The notes: generated by a model not told the origin, from the letters alone. A stretch of DNA of 15,000 bases from Chromera velia (GCA_018398765.1 JAHBMJ010005292.1:4728-19727), one strand, 5' to 3'; numbered from the stretch's first letter, positions 1 to 7,896 are shown. Translations and numbers: made by a program.

Positions 1-13
1 GGGGGGGGGGGGG
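1..13. repeat. Poly-G run at window edge
   Basis: Thirteen consecutive G residues open the window. A homopolymer of this length at an end may mark a contig or gap boundary, or be a real G-tract. No function is inferred. Confidence 0.6.
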
Positions 14-137
14 ACAACAGCAAGTATGTAGACAGCCTGGAAGAGAATGACACTGCACATGCACGATTATGAAGGCCCTAGCGTCTCCGCTCGCCCTCCT
101 ATACATTCATACTCTTTTCAATGCGGTCTCTCTTGTG

Positions 138-560
138 TCACCTGATGCTGCCCCACCTGCGTGCATTTGAATACTCCGCGAGTCTGCAGATTCGTGGTTG
201 ATCTGGTGGCAATACTCCGAGGGGCTTTTTGTACACATTCGAGCAGAACTTGGACAACAAGAATAGGTGGGGGCGCTTGGCTGCCTCGGCGGTGAAGGAG
301 GAGACGAGAGTGTCGATCTCGGAAGCCCTCTGTACTGCTGAAGAGAGAGGGTCGAAGGAACTACCGGAGACCGAAGGGTAAGGTTCGGACTGTACAGATT
401 CGGCAGAGGAAGAGAACCCAACGCTTTCAGATTCACTCTCCTCCGGGTCAATCACACTTGTTCCCCCTCTCCTGTCCTGCTGGATCTTCGACCAAGCCCA
501 CCCCTGTTTGCGCTTGTTCGCTTTCCACCGCCGTTTCCTTTCTGCACCACTGCGTCTCAT
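138..560 (-). CDS. Unrecognised basic, Ser-rich protein, coding exon (possibly 3'-incomplete)
   Basis: The frame opens at an ATG at 560-558 in a good context (ACC before ATG) and stays open for 140 codons to a TGA at 140-138. The protein starts with a strongly basic stretch (MRRSGAERKRRWKANKRKQG), followed by an acidic, Ser-rich middle (PEESESESVGFSSSAESVQS) and a more ordinary C-terminal part containing KRPHLFLLSKFCSNVYKKPL. I recognise no family. A possible splice donor (CATCAG then GTGACA, boundary 142/141) lies just before the TGA, so the exon may splice and the gene may run left out of the window. The main support for a real gene is the intron-like stretch 743-578 just upstream, with good donor and acceptor on this strand. 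The N-terminal basic cluster could be a nuclear localisation signal, but that is inference. The gene is transcribed divergently from the kinesin gene. Confidence 0.45.
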   Translation of the reverse strand: MRRSGAERKRRWKANKRKQGWAWSKIQQDRRGGTSVIDPEESESESVGFSSSAESVQSEPYPSVSGSSFDPLSSAVQRASEIDTLVSSFTAEAAKRPHLFLLSKFCSNVYKKPLGVLPPDQPRICRLAEYSNARRWGSIR

Positions 561-577
561 GGTATCACGGACAGACA

Positions 578-743
578 CTGAAAGGAGAAGTGCACACACA
601 AAGAGAAAGAGGTAAACTTGTAGTAGTCACAACTTGATTTCTTGAGTCTTGATTTGAGGAGACTGCAAGCAACTCATTCGGCTGGCCAAGAACGTCTGTC
701 AAGCGGCACGAGGTTGTGTCACTTTCGTTCTGTCCAGCCTTAC
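578..743 (-). other. Predicted spliceosomal intron in the 5' leader of the minus-strand gene
   Basis: On the minus strand the exon ends CACTCAG at 744 and is followed by GTAAGG, a near-consensus donor. The 166-bp intron ends in a pyrimidine-rich tract and CTCCTTTCAG at 578, a near-consensus acceptor. The downstream exon starts at 577, 17 bases before the ATG at 560. Frame continuity across this splice also holds for the frame of the ATG, but that frame has no ATG upstream and meets a TGA at 855-853. Exon 1 is therefore read as 5' untranslated. Confidence 0.5.
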
Positions 744-852
744 CTGAGTGCGTACGTCTGCCGTTGGCTCTTCCCCTGGCGCGCTGCCTACACACAGCAT
801 CCAGCCTGTTGCTGGATGTGATCCAAACCGCTTCCTCCAAAGAGAAGCTCAC

Positions 853-1546
853 TCAATAGAAAGCTTACAGGTCTCCAGAAAGAGTGCAGACACGTCAAAT
901 GCGTGACAAACATAGAAAGGAGGCAACAGCTTTGAACAGAAGGTTGAGGACACATGCTGCGCTCACACAGACAGAGTCATAGACACAAGAGGAAGAACCC
1001 AACAAATGGAGACGCTGCCCCAACTCACAAAGCCCATACAGAACGCGCCGGGCCCAAGACTACACAAGGCCCCGGCTCTTAGCCGAGTGCATGCATGATT
1101 TGTCAGGGTGCATGCCGGGGTCCCTATACATAGAAATTGGTGCTGCATGAGCTGCAATTGAGCTGCACCATGCCCAGGCTCATGCATGCAGACCGACCGT
1201 ACATGCATGTATCGGTACTTGATCGATTCAGTGTATATATATTCGATCGAGAAAGACAGTGTGCTTCTTCATATATACTTCACATTGAATCCTCAAGAGG
1301 GGCTGAGCCTGTCTTAACACCAGTCAAAGCGTGGTGTTGGACTCAGTTTGACTGAAGCACCTCAACTCCCAAAGCAGCTTTCAATGGGTACATCCTGTTC
1401 AGACTGACTGCTTGCGGTTGCTACTTGATCTTCGTGACTGACCTGCGAACTTCAGCCTACTTCATATCCGGAACCGCAAGGTCTTCACTCTGCACTCTCT
1501 TTGCTCCGTTATACCTGTGCACACTTGAAAGGAAGGCTTCGTCACC
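853..1546. promoter_or_regulatory. Divergent intergenic region, putative bidirectional promoter with GCATGC-core cluster
   Basis: This stretch lies between the leader of the minus-strand gene and the kinesin ATG and has no convincing coding sequence. It contains TGCATGCATG at 1088-1097, TGCATGC at 1109-1115, TGCATGCA at 1183-1190 and the perfect palindrome ACATGCATGT at 1201-1210. An AT-rich TGTATATATATT-type stretch at 1232-1243 sits between GATCGA (1221-1226) and its reverse complement TCGATC (1243-1248) and could act as a TATA-like element. A minimal upstream ORF (ATG at 1384, seven codons) lies in the likely kinesin leader. GCATGC is a known binding core for some apicomplexan AP2-type regulators. 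Applying that here is inference, because the species is unknown. Confidence 0.4.
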
Positions 1547-4103
1547 ATGTCAGAGGCAGTGAAGGTGGTGGTTCGATGCCGCCCAATGAACAAAATCGAA
1601 AAAGGGATGAACTGCCAGAGCGTGATTACAATGGACACCAAGATCGGGCAGGTGTCGATCAAGAACCCCGACAGCTCTAGCGGGGACCCTCCAAAGGTTT
1701 TCACATTCGACACGGTGTTCGATTGGAATTCCAGGCAGCGGGATGTTTACAATGCCACTGCGCTTTCAATTGTCGAAAGTGCGTTGGAAGGTTTCAATGG
1801 GACCATTTTTGCGTATGGCCAGACAGGCTGTGGGAAGACGTTCTCAATGGAGGGTGTGCCAAAGGATCCTGAACTCAAAGGGATCATTCCCACATCCTTC
1901 GAACAGGTATTCTCCTTCACCAAAAGTGCAGCGAAAAGCACTCGTTTCCTTGTGGCCTGTTCGTATCTGGAGATCTACAACGAAGAGATCAGAGACCTCC
2001 TCGCAAAGGACCACACAAAGAAACTTGACTTAAAAGAACACAAAGACCAGGGAGTGTGGGTCAAGGATTTATTGAAGCCTGTAGTCAGCAATGAAGATGA
2101 GTTGATGTCGTACATGGAGAAGGGGAACGGGAATAGGGCAAAGGGTGCGACTGCAATGAATGCAGACTCCAGTCGGTCGCATTCGATTTTCAGTCTGTAC
2201 ATCGAGCGCGCTGAGAAAAGAGAAGGGAGCGACGAAGAGCACATCAGGGCAGGTAAATTGAATCTTGTCGATCTGGCGGGTTCAGAGAGACAATCCAAGA
2301 CTCAGGCAGAAGGTGCCCGCTTGAAGGAGGCCACCAAGATCAATCTGTCTCTGAGTGCCTTGGGAAATGTCATCTCGGCACTGGTGGACGGAAAGACCAA
2401 ACACATTCCCTACAGAGACTCCAAACTGACGAGGCTTCTCCAGGTCTGTCTGCATGTCCGTTACCGGTCTTTGAAAGTAGACGGGATGGAAGGAAGGTTG
2501 ATGGATACGATTTGTCAACTGTTCGAGCAAAAGAGTCTCGGAAGAAAACAACAAGAGTGAAACAAAGAAGTGCCGTAGATCAGGCTGGCGGCATCTCTGT
2601 TCATAAGAAAATGCAGTCGAAGCATGTGCCAGATCGGATGAACGGAAACTTCCAAACAGTGTTTTTTTGAGCTCTACTTGTTTGCTTAGTTTCTTTCCAG
2701 AAGAAACGGACGTGTAAGGACCTTCGACGTCCGTTTTCTCTTGTGTGAGACAACCTCCGTTTCTGCTTCCTTTTTCAAGGTGTTTTCTTCCCCCCATTGA
2801 ATCTTCCCCTCCTTCTCTCTTTGAGGGCACCCTTCCTGCCCTCCGTAGTTTCCAAATGATCTCACTACGGGTGTGTCCTCCCGTGCTCCTTCCTTCCGAC
2901 AGGATTCTCTTGGTGGCAACACGAAGACGACCATTGTGGCTGCCCTCTCCCCTGCTGACAGAAACTACGACGAGACATTGACCACTCTCAGGTCGGAAAG
3001 ATCAGACAGACAGACAGTCAGACATACTGACTGGCCGACTGACTTCTGACTGACCTCATTTTTTTTTTTTTTTATCTCTCGAGACCGCACCCGCACATGC
3101 AGGTGAGAGACCAACAGGCAGTTGGGCAAACTGCGAACTGTTCCCATCCCGTTAATCAGCTTCTATAAGAACGGAACCACTTCCGTTTTGTCCTCCACCC
3201 CCTTTCTCGTCTGTTTGTTCAGGTATCACAATCCGCAGTCTCACGAAGGAACACCATCACTCCCGTCCTCTCGTGTCTCTTTCTTGCTTCTCCTGCTGTT
3301 GTTACAGATACGCCAACCGGGCGAAGAATATCAAGAACAAGCCGACGATCAACGAAGACCCCAAAGATGCCATGCTGAGGGAGTTGCAGGACGAGGTCAA
3401 GAGGCTGAAGGAACTTTTGGCAGCTCAGGCGTCAGGCAACATGGACCCCGACAAGGCCGCTGAGTTCCTTGCATTCCTTCAGAACGGGTCTCTAGCCGGA
3501 GCAATGGCAAACCCCGCAGCAGGCCCCTCAGCTGCTCCCTCCGCAGCCCCGTCCGAAGCACCGGCCCGTCCCGCCGCAGCAGGCAAGCCCCCCAAGCCCA
3601 AGCCTCCAGCCCAAGCAGGGAAGAGTTCCCGTCCGCCGTCCCAAGCGAAGATGGTGCTGGAGGACGGGAGCAGTGAGGAGGAGGAGGAAGAAGATGAGAT
3701 GGAACAAGAAGAAAAGAAGGCGCCCCAAACAAAAAAAAACAAGCCGAAACCGCCAAAGAGTGCGGGCAGTGAGGCAGCCGCTCCGATTGACGATGAGGGT
3801 GGGTGAGTGCCTCGATCTTTGGGTTCTTTGAAGCAAGCACTTTCCTTCCCTTACCAGGCTGTCCACCAATCGGTCTTTGCGGCTGCTGCTCAAGTTCCAG
3901 TGTTCTGCATTCTCAGAAAGCAATTCCCTCCCCTCACTTAGCAATTTCACCTGCGGGTGTCCACTGCGTAGCGCAAACTGAGCAGCACGTGTTTTTTCTT
4001 GATGTAGAAAGAAGCAGACAGTACCGCCAACCACGATCAACTTTGTCGCTCGCTGTTCACATGCGTGTGGGGATTGGGTGCCTACGGATTTGTACATGAG
4101 AAC

Positions 4104-4182
<79 letters not shown>

Positions 4183-5730
4183 TGTGTGCAGAGATTGCAG
4201 ATGAGTCGGGTGCCGGAGGGTCCGAAGAAGCCCAGCGTCTTGCCGCAGAGCTGGAGAACGAGAGGCATGCCAGGGCCCAGCTGGAAGCCCTGCTTTCTCA
4301 GTTGGAAAGTATGGAGAGCAAGGTGGTTGCAGGGGAGGGGGATGCAGAGCTCAGAGAGAGACACGAACAGATTCGAATGGAAATGGACAAGCAAGAAGAG
4401 GATATGCAGAGACTTGCAGAGGAAAAGAGGTCAGTGCTAATCCTTCGAAGGAATCAACTGACAAAGCAGCTTAGCCTTCCTCCTTCCTTTCTCTCCTGCC
4501 TTTCCCCTTCTTTTTCCTTTGTCCTCGAGCTGCTGTTGCTACCTAGTCGCTGGCTGGAGTTTCTACCGACCCCCCTGTTGGTCAGCCCCTTGAAAGACAA
4601 TCAATGGAATTCCTACAGAGTGTCACCCCTTTTGCCGCCCCCTGCCCGTCGTCATTTTGTCGTCCCAACAGAAAAGCCAGAGACAAGCCCACTATAAGGC
4701 AGACATTCGCTAGTCTGACCGCCAGGTGAAGAAGAAGGTCATCTTAAAAGCTGAAAAAGCAAACGAGCAAAACTGATTTCTCTCTCTCTGCAGAGACGCC
4801 GAGGAGGCTGCCCTCTTAGTGGACCGGCAGTACCGGGACCTGCAGGAGGAGAACGAAGAGAAGACCCAGGCAATTGTAGCTCTGAGAGAGAAATACAAGC
4901 AGATGCGGGCAGAGATTCGGGATCTTCAACAGGAATTTGAGCAGGAGAGGGAGGGACTGTTGGAAGAGATCAGGGAACAAACCCGACAGTCCAAGCTGAA
5001 CTGGCAGTTGTTGCTAAGAGCTGTACAACAATCAGGGTCCACAATGACCCAGTTCGACCTAGAAAAACTTCAGAGCAGATGTCACTGGGATGATTGGACC
5101 CAAAAATGGGAAATCCCCGAGTTTCGTCTCGGAGGTGCAAACGCAGCTGCAGCACAACAGGCGGCAGCCGCCGCAGCTGCTGCAGAGAAGGAGAGGGAGA
5201 GAGAAAATCTGAAGCTTCCCAGATTCATGACAAAGGACGGAGGCACCTCAGCAGCTTCCTTCCAAGCAACACCTGGAAGGAGCGGCAACATTTCTCGCAA
5301 CACCACGCCTGCCGACTCTCCGAGTCGAGCGGGAGCAGTAGACCGCGCGCTTCTCATGTCCCCAGACAGGGAGGGAAAATCTCGAGGATCAAGGAAAACA
5401 TCGCGAAATGCCACCCCCCTCCTGCAGCGAGCAGACTCAGCAGGGTCAAATGCAGAGAGCGCAGTATCCCAGGGACCCGCAGCAGCACTTGCACGGCAAG
5501 ATCTAGACGATTTCGCTGCCGCACGCAACAACGACCGGCAGTCTCTTCTGGCAGCTGCTGCTCAGATATCCAGTGGTTTCAAGGGTGCACCGCCTGAGGG
5601 GGGCAAGGGAGGTCAGGGGAAGCAGGCGCTCCCGAGTCTCTACTCCAAGATTCCGGATGCACCCAAGATGTCTTCCAACATGCCGTTGCTGCAAAAAGAC
5701 GTAGGGGAGGGGGGCAGGAGGGGGAACTGA
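1547..5730 (+). CDS. Kinesin-2 family motor protein (intraflagellar transport motor), five exons
   Basis: Predicted coding exons are 1547-2443, 2903-2991, 3308-3798, 4192-4429 and 4794-5730: 2652 nt including the TGA stop, 883 residues. Donors read GTCTGT, GTCGGA, GTGGGT and GTCAGT; acceptors end GACAG, TACAG, TGCAG and TGCAG. The start ATG follows GTCACC and the motor begins at once ([15 protein letters not shown]). Motor motifs: P-loop GQTGCGKT at 91-98, switch I NADSSRSH at 205-212, switch II DLAGSE at 242-247, then the [16 protein letters not shown] segment split by intron 1. The neck [20 protein letters not shown] (from 330) is diagnostic of kinesin-2 (KIF3/KIF17/OSM-3 group). It is followed by a Pro/Ala/Lys linker (about 394-443), an acidic stretch (447-466), a coiled coil (about 500-650), a tail motif with W670, W673, W677 and an IPE, a poly-Ala run, and a basic Ser/Thr-rich C-terminus. 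The known family role is plus-end-directed transport of IFT trains along axonemal microtubules. I cannot tell a KIF3A/B-type heterodimer subunit from a KIF17-type homodimer. No disruption was found. The P-loop Cys replaces the more usual Thr or Ser. Confidence 0.93.
2992..3307 (+). other. Kinesin intron 2 with GACT/AGAC-type repeats and T15 run
   Basis: This intron contains a degenerate GACA/GACT-rich stretch at about 3003-3055, including a perfect 7-bp inverted repeat: CAGTCAG (3015-3021), a 5-nt loop, CTGACTG (3027-3033). A run of about 15 T residues lies at 3059-3073. The splice sites are GTCGGA and TTACAG, and the reading frame is restored exactly across them (Arg codon split 2+1). Confidence 0.7.
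4107..4188 (+). repeat. (TC)n-(TG)n microsatellite abutting the intron 3 splice acceptor
   Basis: An uninterrupted TC run (4107-4135) passes directly into a TG run (4135-4188) with one A interruption at 4176. The acceptor CAG follows at 4189-4191. The whole stretch lies inside kinesin intron 3 (3799-4191), so it occupies the position of the polypyrimidine tract. Confidence 0.95.
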
Positions 5731-5740
5731 GGGGGGGGGG
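5704..5740 (+). other. G-quadruplex-type G-run cluster spanning the kinesin stop codon
   Basis: Four G runs lie at 5704-5707, 5709-5714, 5720-5724 and 5731-5740, separated by 1, 5 and 6 bases. This fits the G3+N1-7 pattern on the coding strand. The TGA stop (5728-5730) sits in the last loop, and the final ten G residues start the 3' untranslated region. Confidence 0.6.
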
Positions 5741-6234
5741 AAAGGAAGCAATATGTGAGAACTTTAATCACAGACTGAATACATTGCAAAGTCTTGAAAC
5801 TTCACTATACGATACAAAGAAATCCCGTCCGCCCAGCACAGAAGATGCATGATGCCTTGTGGGAAAGTGTGTACGCCCACGGTACGGGAGCACAGAGAGG
5901 GCCCTCCACACCGACAGATCGAGCCTGTGGCAGGCATCGGTCTCGCCCGGTATCCCAGTAGTCCGGCCGCTCATTTCATGCGTCGTGATGGATGAATGGA
6001 TTGAAATTCCCTGCCGTGTCTGCACGGAAGGAATCCGACCAGAGCTAGGGTGCCAATGTGGGCGGGATGGGCGAGGTGACGTCCGTCCATGTGCTGCAGT
6101 AACTTTGGAGTTTACCATAGGGGCGTGGCTGCTTTATGAATGAATGCGGCAACAATCAAAATGCAACGGAGCAGTTTGAGGCCCGGGAATGTTCGGGGCC
6201 CACATCTGGGACTAGAGCTGGGAGATTGTGCATC

Positions 6235-6258
6235 GAGTGAGTGAATGAATGAATGAAT
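6235..6258 (+). repeat. GAGT/GAAT tetranucleotide microsatellite
   Basis: Two GAGT units (6235-6242) are followed by four perfect GAAT units (6243-6258). A related TGAATGAATG occurs about 100 bp upstream near 6136. Confidence 0.85.
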
Positions 6259-6414
6259 TATGCTAGGAAGTATGACGTGATTCTGAGGTGAAGCCGAGCT
6301 CTTAGTACTCTATGTTCATGCAAGTCTTCTTCTAGGTGTTTTTCACAGACCTCAGGCTATAGCTACTAGTACAGCTCTGCATAATTTGTAGCATAAACCG
6401 TACCTCTTTGCCCT

Positions 6415-6490
6415 CTAAAATTTGCTAAATTCCTAGCTAAATTCCTTTAAATTCCGATCTAAATCCAGGTTTAAATTCTTTTTTTTTTTT
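6415..6490. repeat. TAAATTCC short-motif array followed by T12 tract
   Basis: The motif TAAATTCC occurs at 6426-6433, 6438-6445 and 6448-6455, with degenerate copies at 6460-6466 and 6472-6478, a period of about 10-12 bp. A run of 12 T residues follows at 6479-6490. Read on the minus strand the T run is an A12 tract that could be the 3' tail of a retroposed sequence lying to its right. Confidence 0.6.
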
Positions 6491-6714
6491 ACAGGATTAC
6501 ATTGTATTCAGGGCCGGAGCCTTAGACATGCGTGCCAGTTATCTGATGTCCGCCTTGCATCATACATTCATGCACATTACTCAACATCATACACGCATAT
6601 ATGCAACAACATGTCCCATCACAATATATACATTTCTTGCCTTGCATTTTAAAGCCATTGCAACTGCTAACAAATATAGATACATTTGAATTACAGTCCC
6701 AGGATGGGATAAGA

Positions 6715-7122
6715 TTATGCTTGATTTTCTTTGACGAAGTACGAGTGAAAGACAGAGTGACACACGGCAGGGGTGGGGCGGTAGCATACATCCTCCATTA
6801 CTTTTGTAGCTTTATGCCTACGTGCAGAGCCTATCTCTCTTGCTCTTTTCATCTGATAAAGCAATGCCATACCGATGAGATCTTCTACTTTAAAAACCGG
6901 CTCTCTATTTCCTTTCTCCTTGAAATTCTCTTCTTTGTTGTAGACTTCTGCGAGCTGTTCGGCAGTCACATCTCGAAAAGCATCCTTAAGTTCCTCTTTG
7001 CACCTCCCCCACACTTTTCGCCTCATTAAGATTCTTTTTATAAGTGTGTTCATATGGTAGTCTGCTTCATGCTGCTTCATTGACCAAGAAAGTGAACAGC
7101 GCCATTTTATCAATTTTTCCAT
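6715..7122 (-). CDS. Unrecognised ORF fragment, Lys/Glu/Arg-rich, possible retrocopy relic
   Basis: A 135-codon minus-strand frame opens at an ATG at 7122 (the frame is closed by a TAA 15 bases upstream) and ends at 6715. Composition is protein-like: KVWGRCKEELKDAFRDVTAE is followed by a charged stretch and then a less charged C-terminus. I recognise no domain. On the same strand an A12 tract lies about 225 bases downstream of the stop (6490-6479), so the segment may be a retroposed transcript or part of an old mobile element. A second minus-strand frame just upstream (about 7290-7155) also looks protein-like, which suggests a frame-broken relic. Local DNA is more AT-rich than the kinesin gene. 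It could be non-coding. Confidence 0.25.
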   Translation of the reverse strand: MEKLIKWRCSLSWSMKQHEADYHMNTLIKRILMRRKVWGRCKEELKDAFRDVTAEQLAEVYNKEENFKEKGNREPVFKVEDLIGMALLYQMKRAREIGSARRHKATKVMEDVCYRPTPAVCHSVFHSYFVKENQA

Positions 7123-7249
7123 CCCCTTCTGACTTTCTTACACGCTTTGCTCTCTTATCTCTCTCGTCTTAATCTTAAGTTCTTGCCTAGGTTCTTGCAA
7201 ACTTGGACAAAGTTGTTAAACTCTTCAATATATGTATCCATACCCATAA

Positions 7250-7522
7250 CCGAAGGCAAATTTTTGGCTATATCCAAACTTTGATCTAAAAGATTTGGAA
7301 GCAGGACAGATAATAGAAAAGGAACTGAATAGAGATCTGAATGGCAAGACTGGAGTGAAATTGGAAAGTTTTGAAGAGACCAGACAGAAAGAAAAGGCAA
7401 GTAAGGCAGTGCTACGAGGCAGACAGAGAAGAAGGAAAGAGAAAGGAACAAAAGTAGAGAGACCAAGTGAGCAGCTTGACATTAATGAGTTTGAGAAGAG
7501 ACAGTCTTACACAAAGAGCTAG
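7250..7522 (+). CDS. Unrecognised Lys/Glu/Arg-rich ORF fragment beside the 5' LTR
   Basis: The frame is open from just after a TAA (7247-7249) to a TAG at 7520-7522, 90 codons, with no ATG at its left end; the first non-canonical start would be a TTG at 7295. It begins with an ordinary stretch (NFWLYPNFDLKDLEAGQII) and continues highly charged (RGRQRRRKEKGTKVERPSEQ). No family is recognised. The plus strand remains strongly purine-rich up to the LTR edge at 7599. This may be the 3' end of another retroelement interior, or non-coding purine-rich DNA. Confidence 0.2.
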   Translation, partial: PKANFWLYPNFDLKDLEAGQIIEKELNRDLNGKTGVKLESFEETRQKEKASKAVLRGRQRRRKEKGTKVERPSEQLDINEFEKRQSYTKS

Positions 7523-7598
7523 TCTGAGAGAGAAAACCTTGCCACTGGGATAGATAGTAAAGAAGTGGAAGGGACAAGGAAGAGACGTAGGTGGAGAC

Positions 7599-7893
7599 TG
7601 TAGGCCGGCTACGAGTGGCGAGTACGCGACAGGCCCGTGGAGTGGCGGAGCCGCAAGGCCGGCGGCGCCGCGGCGATGCGCGCGCGGACTTCAATAAGTG
7701 TGGCTTGGCACAGGACTGAATAAAGTGACATCGATCTGCATGCATTCGAATTAGCTAACGATCGCTAACGATCGTTGGACTGGCTTGATCGAAGGAACAA
7801 TGTACGAACCTCTCTAGGTCAAACTCTTATAGTCTATGAACTCTGAATACACATCGTTAGCGTTGAGAGTTCTAGCCCCGTATTCTGCTTACA
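7599..7893 (+). repeat. 5' LTR of the chromovirus
   Basis: This 295-bp copy is identical to the 3' LTR at 285 positions by my manual alignment. The left part is very GC- and CpG-rich (about 7620-7690). An AATAAA at 7719-7724 is a likely polyadenylation signal, putting the U3/R boundary region near 7690-7750. The R/U5 side has a tandem GCTAACGATC duplication (7754-7763, 7764-7773), the palindrome AACGATCGTT, and ATCGTTAGCG at 7853-7862, which is complementary to the duplicated unit. A TGCATGCA at 7737-7744 is intact here. Confidence 0.95.
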
Positions 7894-7896
7894 ATC

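Larger units (their letters stand above)
5741..6520. other. Intergenic region downstream of kinesin, no gene recognised
   Basis: This should include the kinesin 3' UTR. No canonical AATAAA stands near the stop, and the polyadenylation site cannot be placed. Open frames of about 90-115 codons on both strands (5859-6143 plus, 5768-6118 minus) overlap and show no family motif, so I do not call them. A short (GAAT)n repeat and an AT-rich motif array at the right end are listed separately. Confidence 0.5.

Noticed and set aside
963-1208. Minus-strand 81-codon ORF in the divergent promoter
   Set aside because: Its His/Met-rich start is the translation of repeated GCATGC palindromes. No splice or family support was seen.
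2444-2560. Kinesin as a 337-residue truncated protein ending at 2560
   Set aside because: The extra residues after KLTRLLQ are intron 1 read-through. The conserved DSLGGNTKT continuation is found at 2903 after a proper acceptor.
3803-3808. GTGAGT as the donor of kinesin intron 3
   Set aside because: It is the better donor by consensus, but it leaves a phase that meets the downstream coiled-coil exon out of frame with either acceptor. The GTGGGT donor four bases earlier restores the frame.
3397-4097. Minus-strand ORFs opposite kinesin exon 3
   Set aside because: They are low-complexity shadows of the acidic and Pro/Ala-rich coding strand, with no domain and no independent splice or start signals.
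4065-4697. 210-codon ORF with Leu/Ser and Cys/Val repeats
   Set aside because: The repeats are the translated TC/TG microsatellite of intron 3. Only 4192-4429 of it is a real exon.
5859-6143. Cys-containing 94-codon ORF downstream of kinesin
   Set aside because: The opposite strand is open over nearly the same span, there is no known motif, and there is no evidence of splicing or context.
6235-6490. CRISPR-like or satellite array from the GAAT and TAAATTCC repeats
   Set aside because: Units are only 4-8 bases, irregular and few. They are ordinary microsatellite and AT-rich repeats in a eukaryotic context.
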